A stretch of DNA of 64,000 bases from JBGLNJ01 sp034434835. GTDB taxonomy: Bacteria; Chloroflexota; Anaerolineae; Fen-1058. The stretch spans positions 16,467 through 80,466 of the forward strand of contig DAOTXX010000192.1 in assembly GCA_034434835.1 (NCBI GenBank), in the 5' to 3' direction. Positions within the stretch are counted from its first letter, which is position 1. Each line of letters begins with the position of its first letter. Shown here one piece after another: positions 36,078 through 44,592 of the stretch. A program made the translations under genes and the position numbers. A model generated the notes under the pieces. That model was not told where the DNA came from. It worked only from the letters and a program-made list of their open reading frames with translations, and made no database searches.

Positions 36078-39026
36078 ATGAGATTCTCGTCAACTTTGCT
36101 TTCGGTGGTCATCGCTACTCTGCTGACTTTCGCAGCCCTTCTCTCCCCGCCCCCGCAGACCCCAACTCTACCTCCCAGTGAGGGCCCCTGGGTCGTGAGG
36201 GTTTACTACACCGGACGGCAAATGCTGAACAGACTGGCCGCCCGAATGGAGCCTTGGGAGGTGCACCCCGACCTGGGCTATCTGGTTGTGTCGGTGGACA
36301 GTGCCGGCTACGAGTGGCTGCTGGCCCAGGACTATCGGGTGGAGGTGGATGCCGAACGGACGGCGTTACTGAATCAACCTAACCTTCTTCTCCCCGGCCA
36401 GGTCAGCGGTATTCCCGGTTATCCTTGTTACCGTACAGTGGAAGAAACCTATGCTACCGCAGCGGCCATCGCCGCCGCGCACCCTGACCTGGCAACTTGG
36501 ACCGACATCGGGGACTCGTGGGAAAAAGTCACCTCTGGCGGCAACCCCGGCTACGACCTGATGGTGCTCCGTCTAACCAACTCTGCCGTCCCCGGTCCCA
36601 AGCCAAAGCTGTTCGTCATAGCTTCTATCCATGCTCGGGAGTACGCCCCGGCGGAACTGCTCATCCGCTTTGCTGAATATCTGGTCAATCAGTACGACTC
36701 CGATCCTGATGTGACCTGGCTCCTGGATCATCACGAGGTCCATCTGCTGCTCCAAGGCAATCCCGATGGCCGCAAGATCGCTGAGGGCGGTGCATACTGG
36801 CGCAAGAACACCGACAATGACGATGGATGCACAAACCCGAACGATTGGGGGACAGATTTGAACCGCAACTATCCCTTCTACTGGGCATGTTGTGGTGGCT
36901 CCAGCGGCAGTCCTTGTGCGGAGACCTATCACGGCCCGGCGGCAGCATCGGAGCCGGAGACCCAGGCCGTCATCAACTATGTGCGGGCGCAATTCCCTGA
37001 TCAACGCGCAGACCCCCTGGAGACCGCGGCTCCCATCACAGCGACTGGCGTTTTCCTGGATATTCACAGTTACGGCGAACTGGTATTGTGGCCCTGGGGC
37101 TTTACCTCTTCTCCGGCTCCCAATGGAGCAGCCCTGCAAACGCTGGGGCGCAAGTTCGCTTATTTCAACGGTTATTCACCCGGCCAGTCCTATAGCCTCT
37201 ACCCTACGGACGGAACTACCGACGACTTTGCCTACGGCGAATTGGGACTGGCGGCCTACACCTTCGAGGTCGGCACCTCTTTTTTCCAAAGTTGCTCCAC
37301 TTTCGAAAGTGTCATCGTGCCGGATAACCTGCCCGCGCTCCTCTACGCCGCAAAGGTGGTGCGCACCCCTTACATGACCTCCAGCGGCCCCGATGCCCTA
37401 AATGTGACAGTTGGACCGGCAAGTGTAGCTGCTGGAGAGCCGATCTCTCTGAGCGCTGCCATTGACGACACCCGCTATAACAACTCCGAGGGTACGGAAC
37501 CAACTCAGAACATCGTCACGGCCGAGTACTACATTGACATCCCACCCTGGATCACCGCCCCTCTGCCGATCTCATATCCTATGGCGGCGCTGGATGGAGC
37601 GTTCAACCAGAAAATAGAAACGGTGGGCGCGACTGTCCCCACATCGGCACTGAGCCCGGGTCGGCATATCCTCTTCGTGCGTGGACAGGATGCCGCAGCG
37701 AACTGGGGGCCTGTCTCGGCGGCGTTCTTCACCGTAACCGTTGCCCTCCCCCCGAATCTGAGTGCGGGGAAATCCGCCCCTGTCGGTCCGGTCGAGGCGG
37801 GGATGTTCCTCTCCTATACCCTGACCGTCACGAACACGGGTGGCCCGGCAGGAGTAGTCACTCTCACAGATACCCTTCCCACCCATACGCTCTTTGCCTG
37901 GGCAAGCGACGGCGGCGCGCTGGAGGGTGACGCAGTCGCCTGGCACGACCTCACCGTCCCGACCGGAGGTACCCTGTCCGTTACCTACGGCATCACTGTG
38001 ACCTGTGTCCCCTCCGGCACCTTCATCGTCAACGACACCTATACAGTCACCGCAACTGAATGGCCCACCCCCACCACCGGGCTGCCGGTGACAGTCACCA
38101 CGACCGCCGAAGGGGTGAGCGCAGACTTGACCTACGGGCCGCAGCCAGTGCTGGTCAACCGGGCAGCAGCCTTCACCAACCTGAGCCGCAATGCCACGGC
38201 CTACCGGTGGGATTTCGGTGACGGCATCACCTCTACCCTCCCCCACCCATCTCACACTTATACAGCGATCGGCACCTACACCGCCGTGCTGACGGCTTCC
38301 AACCTCTGCACCAGCGCGGTGGTGAGCAAGTCGCTCGATGTAGAGAACTATGCCCTCTCTCTGGTGCCGGACATGACGACACAAAGTGGCGATCCTGGAT
38401 GGACAGTGACCTACACGCTGCGCCTGACAAATACGGGGACGCTGAGCGATGTCTTCCGGTTGAGCCTGGGGAGCATGCCGTGGACCACCTCCCTTTCCAC
38501 CGACACGGTAGCGCTGGAGATGGGAGAAGGAACAGTAGCAGAGGTGTATGTGACCATTCCGGCCAATGCGGCTGGGGGGTCGCAGGCAACCGTTCAGATA
38601 GCGGCGCGGCCGCTTTCTGACCCGCGAACACCCCCCGCCTCGGCGTCTGTGGCCCTGACCACCACGGCCAACAGCGTCTATGGCGTGGCGCTGGGGGCAG
38701 CGATGGTTGAGCAGGCGACATATGCTGGAGCGACAGTCACCTACACGCTGCGGGTGACGAACACGGGAAACATCGTGGACACCATCACCATCACCCGGGC
38801 CAACCCCGGCTGGCCGACGGCTTTCTCATGGACCAGTCAGATGGTTGCGCAAGGTGGGTGGCGGGAGTTGAAGGTCTATGTGACGATACCGACCACTATA
38901 CTGGATGGGACGATGGATGAGGCCATCATCCAAGCCATGGGAAGCGGCGGTTCCAGCCAGGTAACCCTGACCACCCGCACTCCGTTTCATGTGTACCTGC
39001 CGCTGGTGGTGCGGGACAGGTCATAG
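36078..39026 (+). CDS. Secreted M14 zinc carboxypeptidase with shared cassette
   Basis: 982 residues from the ATG at 36078, which has AGGAGG upstream; the frame is open from 36054 but without a ribosome site. Signal peptide: LLSVVIATLLTFAALLS. The M14 catalytic domain (~115-430) has zinc ligands H185-x-x-E188 (IHAREYAP) and H330 (DIHSYGEL), the substrate-binding NRN in GTDLNRNY, and general base E397 (TFEVGTS). An Ig-like segment (~440-550) and the DUF11-PKD-NEW3-NEW3 cassette follow, ending FHVYLPLVVRDRS. It probably trims peptides released by the neighbouring endopeptidases. Likely co-transcribed with the C25 gene. Confidence 0.9.
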   Translation: MRFSSTLLSVVIATLLTFAALLSPPPQTPTLPPSEGPWVVRVYYTGRQMLNRLAARMEPWEVHPDLGYLVVSVDSAGYEWLLAQDYRVEVDAERTALLNQPNLLLPGQVSGIPGYPCYRTVEETYATAAAIAAAHPDLATWTDIGDSWEKVTSGGNPGYDLMVLRLTNSAVPGPKPKLFVIASIHAREYAPAELLIRFAEYLVNQYDSDPDVTWLLDHHEVHLLLQGNPDGRKIAEGGAYWRKNTDNDDGCTNPNDWGTDLNRNYPFYWACCGGSSGSPCAETYHGPAAASEPETQAVINYVRAQFPDQRADPLETAAPITATGVFLDIHSYGELVLWPWGFTSSPAPNGAALQTLGRKFAYFNGYSPGQSYSLYPTDGTTDDFAYGELGLAAYTFEVGTSFFQSCSTFESVIVPDNLPALLYAAKVVRTPYMTSSGPDALNVTVGPASVAAGEPISLSAAIDDTRYNNSEGTEPTQNIVTAEYYIDIPPWITAPLPISYPMAALDGAFNQKIETVGATVPTSALSPGRHILFVRGQDAAANWGPVSAAFFTVTVALPPNLSAGKSAPVGPVEAGMFLSYTLTVTNTGGPAGVVTLTDTLPTHTLFAWASDGGALEGDAVAWHDLTVPTGGTLSVTYGITVTCVPSGTFIVNDTYTVTATEWPTPTTGLPVTVTTTAEGVSADLTYGPQPVLVNRAAAFTNLSRNATAYRWDFGDGITSTLPHPSHTYTAIGTYTAVLTASNLCTSAVVSKSLDVENYALSLVPDMTTQSGDPGWTVTYTLRLTNTGTLSDVFRLSLGSMPWTTSLSTDTVALEMGEGTVAEVYVTIPANAAGGSQATVQIAARPLSDPRTPPASASVALTTTANSVYGVALGAAMVEQATYAGATVTYTLRVTNTGNIVDTITITRANPGWPTAFSWTSQMVAQGGWRELKVYVTIPTTILDGTMDEAIIQAMGSGGSSQVTLTTRTPFHVYLPLVVRDRS
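37748..39026 (+). repeat. C-terminal cassette, copy 3
   Basis: Third copy of the ~1.28-kb cassette. It is closest in sequence to copy 1 over the DUF11-PKD junction. Confidence 0.8.
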
Positions 39027-39038
39027 AATGACCTTTTT

Positions 39039-39069
39039 GCTCCTGGCGGGTTTGTGACCCGCCAGGAGC
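39039..39069 (+). terminator. Hairpin after the M14 gene
   Basis: Perfect 13-bp stem GCTCCTGGCGGGT (39039-39051) with 39057-39069, preceded by a T run rather than followed by one. On the minus strand it would be hairpin followed by A residues. It probably ends the protease transcript. Confidence 0.5.
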
Positions 39070-39261
39070 GGCGAGGCTCAGACCGAACGCGGCAGGCAAG
39101 TTACCTCCAAGTCATGGCCACCAACAGCAGCCCACCGCCACTGAACCGGACACTGGCCGAGGATGCGCTGTGGCTGACCACAATGCTCATGACCGCTTCC
39201 GGGCTGACAGGTGCGCAGAATCCTACCCTATCTGTTTTCAACATCTGCGCCGCACACGAGA

Positions 39262-39708
39262 TTACTGGTTCGTGTCGCAGGCCACCAGTTGCCCTCCATG
39301 CGCGTGATAGATATACTGCTGATGATTCGCCTCCAAAACGATCTCCCAGCCTGTCACAAATGCAGGTCGTACCGCGCCACACCCCAAATCATCAACCGGG
39401 AAATCATTCTGCGTCACGCTAATGATCTGGACAGCTTCGATTGGTATCTCGAGTCGGTCAGCCAAATCTGCCACTGCGCGCTTGACGACCCCAAGCTGCG
39501 ATCGGATCGTCGCCGTTGGCACACTGCCAGGTGAAGGAGTAGCAGCCGGCAAAGGCGATACTCCGCGCATCGGCAGAGGCGACGTTGGCTGTGTGGGCAA
39601 AGGCGCCAGCCCCGGCGTCGGCTCGACCTCGGACATCACGCTGCAAGCGGTCAGCAGGATTGCCAGACCCAATCCACGCATCAAAAGCCGCGACACACTC
39701 TCCCCCAT
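39262..39708 (-). CDS. Lipoprotein, downstream copy of a tandem pair
   Basis: 148 residues. The start at 39708 overlaps the stop of the upstream paralogue as TGATG, suggesting coupled translation. A lipobox-type LLTAC follows a short hydrophobic stretch, so the mature protein would be a lipid-anchored Cys form. Next is a Pro-rich linker with PLPTQPTSPLPMRG-type repeats. The ~75-residue C-terminal domain (AVADLADRLEIP ... VTGWEIVLEANHQQYIYHA) matches the domain of the upstream gene. The function is unknown. Confidence 0.7.
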   Translation of the reverse strand: MGESVSRLLMRGLGLAILLTACSVMSEVEPTPGLAPLPTQPTSPLPMRGVSPLPAATPSPGSVPTATIRSQLGVVKRAVADLADRLEIPIEAVQIISVTQNDFPVDDLGCGAVRPAFVTGWEIVLEANHQQYIYHAHGGQLVACDTNQ

Positions 39709-40148
39709 CACTTGGGACACGTGCCGACGTGCCCATGCCGGTCCGTGTGATACGTCACCTGTTGACCTTCGACCGAGAGCACGATCCTGTAACCGGGCAC
39801 AATGACCTGGGCGTAAAACATCCCCGGCTGCGGACAGCCCAGGCTGGTGTCCGGCCAATCTACCGCCTCGACCGAAACGACTTGTACCTTGTCCGACGGG
39901 ATTTTGCGCCTGGCTGCCAGATCGGCGATGGCTGCTTGCACCGTCGTCTCGGCCTCGGTCGAAAGGCGAGGCGTGGCAAGCGGCGAGGCCTCGCGCGTGG
40001 GCAAGGGCGAGAGCGCGCGCGTCGGCAGAGGTGAAATGGCGCGAGTGGGTGAGGGCAAAAGCAAGGGCGTCGGTTCAGCCGGTGACATCACACTGCACGC
40101 CGTCAAGAGGACCAACAAAAATGCTGTATACCACCGAAATCGCAACAT
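39708..40148 (-). CDS. Lipoprotein, upstream copy of a tandem pair
   Basis: 146 residues from the ATG at 40148 with AAGGAG upstream. The signal peptide ends in LLTAC (lipobox). A linker with SPLPTRA repeats follows. The C-terminal domain has AIADLAARRKIP, VEAVDWPDTSLGCPQPGM and GYRIVLSVEGQQVTYHTD, a pattern I know from uncharacterised lipoproteins of Chloroflexota. It is the paralogue of the following gene; the linker lengths differ but the domain order is the same. Confidence 0.72.
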   Translation of the reverse strand: MLRFRWYTAFLLVLLTACSVMSPAEPTPLLLPSPTRAISPLPTRALSPLPTREASPLATPRLSTEAETTVQAAIADLAARRKIPSDKVQVVSVEAVDWPDTSLGCPQPGMFYAQVIVPGYRIVLSVEGQQVTYHTDRHGHVGTCPK

Positions 40149-40265
40149 GACTACTCCTTTCCCTTTATGCTCGAGAGACGCCGCCGGGGCCAGCCGGGTT
40201 CCTGTGGACATCTGAGACAGGCAAGATTATAATACCGTCACTCGTAATTCGCTATGGAGGGACGG

Positions 40266-40724
40266 ATGATTGAGGGGGTGGAAATCAAGGAACTGGTGAC
40301 GCACGCCGATGAGCGCGGTTTTTTTCGCGAGATCATTCGCGCGACAGACGTGTTCTTTGGCGAAGGGTTCGGTCAGTGGAGCCATTCGCTCATGTACCCT
40401 GGCACGGCCAAGGCCTGGCACATTCACCAGCGCCAAGTGGATTGGTGGTATGTCATCGGCGGCCCACTCAAAGTGGTTCTGCACGATCTGCGCCCTCAAT
40501 CGCCGACGTACCGTCAGACGATGGAACTGTTCATGGGCGACAACCACCCGCCCCGCGTGCTCAAGATCCCGCCCGGCGTGGCGCACGGCTGCAAGGCGAT
40601 CGGCCACACGGCCCACCTGTTCTACGTCACGTCGAACACGTATGATCCCTCCGACGAGGGTCGCCTCCCGCACGACGACCCGACTATCGGCTACGATTGG
40701 ACGGCCGGGCCATCGATCAAGTAG
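40266..40724 (+). CDS. dTDP-4-dehydrorhamnose 3,5-epimerase-like cupin
   Basis: 152 residues starting at 40266, where GGAGG lies upstream. The frame extends 12 bp further, but that would place the ribosome site inside the gene. The fold is an RmlC-type cupin: ERGFFREIIRAT at the N-terminus, the WHIHQRQVDWWYVIGG strand with the expected His, and PPRVLKIPPGVAHGCKAIG. RmlC enzymes epimerise C3/C5 of dTDP-4-keto-6-deoxyglucose. No other nucleotide-sugar gene is adjacent, so the exact substrate is uncertain. Confidence 0.78.
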   Translation: MIEGVEIKELVTHADERGFFREIIRATDVFFGEGFGQWSHSLMYPGTAKAWHIHQRQVDWWYVIGGPLKVVLHDLRPQSPTYRQTMELFMGDNHPPRVLKIPPGVAHGCKAIGHTAHLFYVTSNTYDPSDEGRLPHDDPTIGYDWTAGPSIK

Positions 40725-40769
40725 GAGCGCCTTCAAGGCGCGATTGCAGTGAGCGCCGTTGAGAGGTTT

Positions 40770-40831
40770 CTGTCAACGAATGGGGCTACCGGCGGTGCTT
40801 ATTCGTTGATTCGTTTCCCATTCGCTGACAG
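40770..40831. repeat. Inverted-repeat element with CTGTCAACGAAT ends
   Basis: 62 bp bounded by CTGTCAACGAATGGG and, inverted, CTGTCAGCGAATGGG (14 of 15 match). Related to 26910-27003. It lies in the 246-bp gap after the cupin gene. Confidence 0.6.
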
Positions 40832-40970
40832 ATGCAACGGCAAAACAGAAACGCAAAAGATGACCACGCACAGTACAGATCGAAGAGCGTGTTGCAGCTC
40901 GAAATAAGATTTGACTTTTGACGCAGGTTAAAGTATCCTAGATAGCGCAACGCCCTTCGAGGAGGTCGGC

Positions 40971-41330
40971 ATGTCACAAGAAGAAAACTTGCCCGATTGG
41001 CTCAGGCAACTGCGTCCCCAGGAGCTTGGCGGACCCTATGGTCAACCCGCACAGCATCCACAGCCCGCGGCATGGCAAGAGCCGCCCGGGCCGGAACCCC
41101 TGCCCGAGGAAGCGCCCGCTCCCAGCCGAACCGACGAGCTCGACGCGTTGCGCGAGATCGCCAGCGTTGCGCCGCCTCCGGTTGAAGAACCGCGCCAAGT
41201 CCGCATCCCCATCGTCAGCCAACTCACACCGTTTCAACGCTTTGTCCTGGCGTTGATGCTCTTTCTCAACGTCAGCGTGCTGGGCTGCCTGTTCCTGATG
41301 GTGACCGAGAAAATCTCGCTCGTGCGCTGA
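40971..41330 (+). CDS. Small Pro-rich single-pass membrane protein
   Basis: 119 residues, not recognised as a named family. It begins MSQEENLPDWLRQLRPQ and has a Pro/Glu/Gln-rich stretch (~25-70). A single C-terminal transmembrane segment (FVLALMLFLNVSVLGCLFLMV, ~95-115) leaves most of the protein on the cytoplasmic side if the N-terminus is inside. The opening DWLRxLR motif is one I associate with uncharacterised Chloroflexota proteins. GGAGG lies 8 bp upstream. A terminator follows within 20 bp. Confidence 0.65.
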   Translation: MSQEENLPDWLRQLRPQELGGPYGQPAQHPQPAAWQEPPGPEPLPEEAPAPSRTDELDALREIASVAPPPVEEPRQVRIPIVSQLTPFQRFVLALMLFLNVSVLGCLFLMVTEKISLVR

Positions 41331-41347
41331 GCGCGTTGGACAATGAA

Positions 41348-41377
41348 AACAGGGCAACCCGTGCAGGTTGCCCTGTT
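41348..41377. terminator. Bidirectional terminator between convergent genes
   Basis: Twelve-bp perfect stem AACAGGGCAACC (41348-41359) with 41366-41377 and a 6-base loop. It is followed by CGTTTC on the plus strand and preceded by GAAA (TTTC on the minus strand). Confidence 0.75.
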
Positions 41378-41401
41378 CGTTTCAATCGGGTGGAGCGTTC
41401 T

Positions 41402-42238
41402 CTACGCCGCGTGGCGGTTGTCCGAAAGCATCGGGGAGGACAAACGGCTCATTCGCCACAAGAGCATCAGCACCACAGCCAGATACGCCACGTAGCCGAT
41501 CACTTCGGCAAGAGTCGGGCGGCTGCGGTAGCCCACAAGCGATTTCGCGATTTGGCCCGGCAGTGATTCGTCGCTCAAAAAGGCCGCCGTATTCCAAACG
41601 TTCTCTATCAGTGCTGGCAACCATCCCAGCTCGATGAACTCGTGGATACTGCGAGCCACCATGCCTGCTGCAAACACCAACAAGATCGCACCCGTCACCT
41701 GGAAAAATCGGCGCACGTCCAGCCGCACCGTCGAGGCAAAAAAGCCCCATCCCAAAGCGATCGCCAGCGCCAATCCCAACACCGCTCCGATCCATGTCTG
41801 CCCGGCAGAGCTGGTCACGACCGCCGCCGTCAGAAACAGAGCCAGCTCGATCCCTTCGCGCAACACCGCCACAAAAGACACCGTGAACAGCCCGCGTTCC
41901 GATCCTGCCGAGATAGCCTGGCGTACCTGCTGTTCAAGCTCGCGGCGAATGAAACGCCCCTGTCGCTGCATCCAAAAGATCATCCAGGTCAAAACGCCCG
42001 CAGCCAACACAAGCGCCACCCCTTCGAATAACTCCTCCGCCTCGCCTTCCAACTCGGCGCCTACCGCCGTCAGACCCACGGCAGCGAGTACGCTCAACAC
42101 CGCCGCGCTTGCCGCGCCCCACCAGACAATGCGCGCCTGGTCGGCGCGTCCCAACTTTCTCAAAACCCCCAACAGGACCCCGACGATCAATGTCGCTTCA
42201 AGGCCCTCACGAAGCGCGAGCACCAGACCCGGCAGCAT
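41402..42238 (-). CDS. FTR1-family high-affinity iron permease
   Basis: 278 residues from the ATG at 42238 with AAAGGAGGG upstream; in-frame codons upstream overlap the operator and are not used. Two REGxE motifs characteristic of FTR1/EfeU are visible: R10-E-G-L-E14 (LALREGLEATLI) and R127-E-G-I-E131 (VAVLREGIELAL). About seven hydrophobic helices. Members import ferric/ferrous iron, usually with an oxidase or EfeO-like partner, none of which is adjacent. Regulation by iron is suggested by the palindromic operator in its leader. Confidence 0.9.
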   Translation of the reverse strand: MLPGLVLALREGLEATLIVGVLLGVLRKLGRADQARIVWWGAASAAVLSVLAAVGLTAVGAELEGEAEELFEGVALVLAAGVLTWMIFWMQRQGRFIRRELEQQVRQAISAGSERGLFTVSFVAVLREGIELALFLTAAVVTSSAGQTWIGAVLGLALAIALGWGFFASTVRLDVRRFFQVTGAILLVFAAGMVARSIHEFIELGWLPALIENVWNTAAFLSDESLPGQIAKSLVGYRSRPTLAEVIGYVAYLAVVLMLLWRMSRLSSPMLSDNRHAA

Positions 42239-42253
42239 TTTCCCTCCTTTGTT

Positions 42254-42272
42254 ATTGAGAAGTATTCTCAAT
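42254..42272 (-). promoter_or_regulatory. Fur-like operator
   Basis: Perfect inverted repeat ATTGAGAA-GTA-TTCTCAAT. Its core TGAGAAGTATTCTCA resembles the 7-1-7 Fur box (TGATAATnATTATCA). It lies just downstream of the -10 box of the iron permease gene, where a bound repressor would block transcription. Confidence 0.65.
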
Positions 42273-42281
42273 TATTCAAAG

Positions 42282-42310
42282 AGTATATCATGTCGAACGA
42301 ACACCGTCAA
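42282..42310 (-). promoter_or_regulatory. Promoter for the iron permease
   Basis: Minus strand TTGACG (42305-42310), 17-bp spacer, TATACT (42282-42287). Confidence 0.75.
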
Positions 42311-42531
42311 TGACATTTGTCATGCCTTCATCAGACACCTGTCACGCGCAGTTGAGCAAGTCACATTCTTGCGCGAGTCGAATCCTGTGGTATTATCACT
42401 TTGAAGGTGTGGCGCAGCCAGGCCGCAGGCTGTTCTATCCGACCAGGCCGAAGCCATCTTGGGCGAACCGACCGAACCCACAGAGGCTGAGCAGTTATCG
42501 GGTCACTACCCCCAAAGACAAGGAGATCACA

Positions 42532-42903
42532 ATGGGCAAATACGACAAGCTAGTCCAGAGCGCAGCGGAAAAGCTGATAGAAGATGAGCGGCTTCGTTCG
42601 AACCTCACTGATGAGGAGGCCAACTTGCTTGTAGATTGGGCGATCCGATGGCTGGAGGACCGCCTGGCCCGGGTGCGCGACGAGGCGACCGCGCGCCAGA
42701 TCGCCCAGGCCGAGGTGACCCGCCTGCGGCCAGCCATGTACAAGATCAACGATTCGCTGGCGGGGGGCAAGATGCCGACGCTGTCGGCAGCCATCCAGGC
42801 CTTGGGATTGCCGCGCAGTCGAACGGCGACTAATCCCCTCGACCGCATGGGGCTGATCCGGGCGCTGACGACCCGGCTGGCCGAGGCGTGGAGGAAACAA
42901 TGA
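42532..42903 (+). CDS. Hypothetical helical protein
   Basis: 123 residues, no family recognised. The sequence is strongly helical and charged (EEANLLVDWAIRWLEDRLARVRDEATARQ) with no signal peptide or membrane segment. The ATG at 42532 has AAGGAG 7 bp upstream. Its stop overlaps the next start as ATGA, so it is translationally coupled to the phospholipase-D-like gene. A candidate -10 TATTAT lies at 42391-42396 with a weak -35. Confidence 0.7.
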   Translation: MGKYDKLVQSAAEKLIEDERLRSNLTDEEANLLVDWAIRWLEDRLARVRDEATARQIAQAEVTRLRPAMYKINDSLAGGKMPTLSAAIQALGLPRSRTATNPLDRMGLIRALTTRLAEAWRKQ

Positions 42904-44009
42904 ACCGCCGCATGGGGACGATCGTCGCCGTTCTGTTGCTAGTCATTGTGGGCGCATTGCTGTTCGTCACAATGCTGTGTCGGCTACTCATCGCGCCGTT
43001 CCTGCCATCAGGCGCCACCCCGGTTGCCAGCAACGATTGGCATCAAGTTTACTTTACTGCGCCCAAGTATCCCGACAAAGAATCCGATCATCATGGCAGC
43101 CTGGATGAAAAGCTGACCGCGTTCATCAACACCGCACAAACCAGCGTGGACATGGCGATCTATCAGCTCGACTTGCCGAACGTGACGCAGGCCTTGATGG
43201 ACGCCCAAAAACGCGGCGCAACGGTGCGCGTCGTCACCGATATTGACGATGTGCTTCAAAACCCGAAAGAGAACGCTGCGTTCAAGCAACTCGAACAGGC
43301 GAGCATCAAGGTCGTGGGCGGCAATTCGAACGCCATCATGCACTCCAAGTTCGTTGTCGTAGATGGCAAGGCTGTGTGGATGGGATCGTGGAATTTCACG
43401 ACAAATGACACATACCGTTACAACAACAATGGCATCATCATTCAATCGCCCGAGCTAGCCAGGAACTATACGGTCACGTTTGAAAAGATGTTCAAGGACG
43501 CCAGGTTCGGCCCACAGCGCAAGCCCGGCGGGACAACGCCCAAGCTGACGATCCAGGGCGTGACCGTGGAAAACTATTTTGCGCCAGAGGACAAGGTGGC
43601 AAGCAAGATCATCGCCCGGCTCAGCCAGGCGCGCAAGACGATTGATTTCATGGCGTACTCGTTCACCGACGACAACATTGGCAAGGCCGTGATGGATCGC
43701 GCCCAGGCCGGCGTCCAGGTGCGTGGGGTGTTCGAGACGACAGGCTCCGAGACCCGGTTCAGCGAGTACGGCGCGATGAAAGCGGCCGGGCTGGACGTGT
43801 GGCAAGACGGCAATCCGTACCTGATGCATCACAAGGTATTTATTGTGGACGGGCAGACGGTGATTTTCGGCTCATTCAACTTTTCGCAGAACGCCAACGA
43901 GGAGAACGACGAAAACCTGCTGATCGTGGATGACGCGACCCTGGCGCAGGCGTTTACCGCCGAGTTCGAGCGCGTTCTCGCGCAGGCCAAGAACCCACCG
44001 AAAAAGTGA
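42900..44009 (+). CDS. Phospholipase D-like / Nuc-type protein, membrane-anchored
   Basis: 369 residues from the ATG at 42900 (4-bp overlap with the previous stop, GGAGG ahead). An N-terminal hydrophobic anchor (TIVAVLLLVIVGALLFVTML) is followed by two HKD motifs: H148-S-K150-(x4)-D155 (with GSWNF after) and H310-H-K312-(x4)-D317 (with GSFNFS after). Together they form one active site in the PLD superfamily, which includes phospholipases, nucleases and cardiolipin synthases. The layout of two halves with GS(F/W)NF is closest to secreted Nuc-like nucleases or phosphodiesterases; lipid or DNA as substrate cannot be decided. Confidence 0.85.
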   Translation: MNRRMGTIVAVLLLVIVGALLFVTMLCRLLIAPFLPSGATPVASNDWHQVYFTAPKYPDKESDHHGSLDEKLTAFINTAQTSVDMAIYQLDLPNVTQALMDAQKRGATVRVVTDIDDVLQNPKENAAFKQLEQASIKVVGGNSNAIMHSKFVVVDGKAVWMGSWNFTTNDTYRYNNNGIIIQSPELARNYTVTFEKMFKDARFGPQRKPGGTTPKLTIQGVTVENYFAPEDKVASKIIARLSQARKTIDFMAYSFTDDNIGKAVMDRAQAGVQVRGVFETTGSETRFSEYGAMKAAGLDVWQDGNPYLMHHKVFIVDGQTVIFGSFNFSQNANEENDENLLIVDDATLAQAFTAEFERVLAQAKNPPKK

Positions 44010-44054
44010 GGGGGAGCGCACGTCCTCACGCCAGACGACTGCTTCAGCGCAAGG

Positions 44055-44327
44055 CTATGGCGCAGAGGAAAACTCGAGCACCTTTTGTTGCAGCCAAAGA
44101 TTGACCAGTGTCTCGACACTGACACCGCGCTTGTGGGCTTGCTTTTCGACAGCCGAGAACAGATCTGGGTCAAGGGGGACAACACAAGAAATATCGAAAT
44201 GAACATCCGGCGCATCGGTGTCAAACTCGGTAAAGTCGTGGGCGTCCCAAAACTCGGCCATTCCTTCAAGAGTATTGGATTTCGAGATACTGCTCAATCT
44301 ATGGTCGTCCATATCGTTTTCTTTCAT
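44055..44327 (-). CDS. BrnA-like CopG-type antitoxin
   Basis: 90 residues. The C-terminal half carries a ribbon-helix-helix-like pattern (VHFDISCVVPLDPDLFSAVEKQAHKRGVSVETLVNLWLQQKV) typical of CopG antitoxins of type II modules. The N-terminal half contains MAEFWDAHDFTEFDTDAPDV, also usual in this family. It overlaps the end of the upstream toxin gene. An internal ATG at 44312 is a second possible start because neither has a good ribosome site. It probably represses its own promoter together with the toxin. Confidence 0.78.
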   Translation of the reverse strand: MKENDMDDHRLSSISKSNTLEGMAEFWDAHDFTEFDTDAPDVHFDISCVVPLDPDLFSAVEKQAHKRGVSVETLVNLWLQQKVLEFSSAP

Positions 44328-44586
44328 TGGAGGTCATATCGCGTGCACTGATGATAATGGCGGTTGCTGTACCAGGCTTGTACACGAAAAACACCGATAA
44401 ATACCGTCCGCCCCAAGTTCGTCCAAAGGCCACATATACGTCCTCGCCGGGGATGTGACCTTTCTCAGCAAACCGAATCCGCTGATGGTTCAGCAAAGCT
44501 TGACGCGCTTCTGCCGCTGTGAGATGGTGTTTGAATTCGAGTTTTTCTTCAATGTTGGCCGGGCAAACGATGTCGTCAATCCGCAT
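44299..44586 (-). CDS. BrnT-like toxin
   Basis: 95 residues from the ATG at 44586. BrnT toxins are small RelE-fold ribonucleases. The pattern fits: an N-terminal DDIVCPANIEEKLEFKHHLTAAEARQALL segment, a central RYLSVFFVYK strand and the C-terminal IIISARDMTSNERKRYGR, close to the 'ISAR.A...ER..Y' signature. Gene order toxin then antitoxin is as in brnTA. A near-consensus promoter ends 6 bp before this ATG, which predicts a leaderless mRNA. It is divergent from metH. Confidence 0.8.
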   Translation of the reverse strand: MRIDDIVCPANIEEKLEFKHHLTAAEARQALLNHQRIRFAEKGHIPGEDVYVAFGRTWGGRYLSVFFVYKPGTATAIIISARDMTSNERKRYGRP

Positions 44587-44592
44587 GACTAG

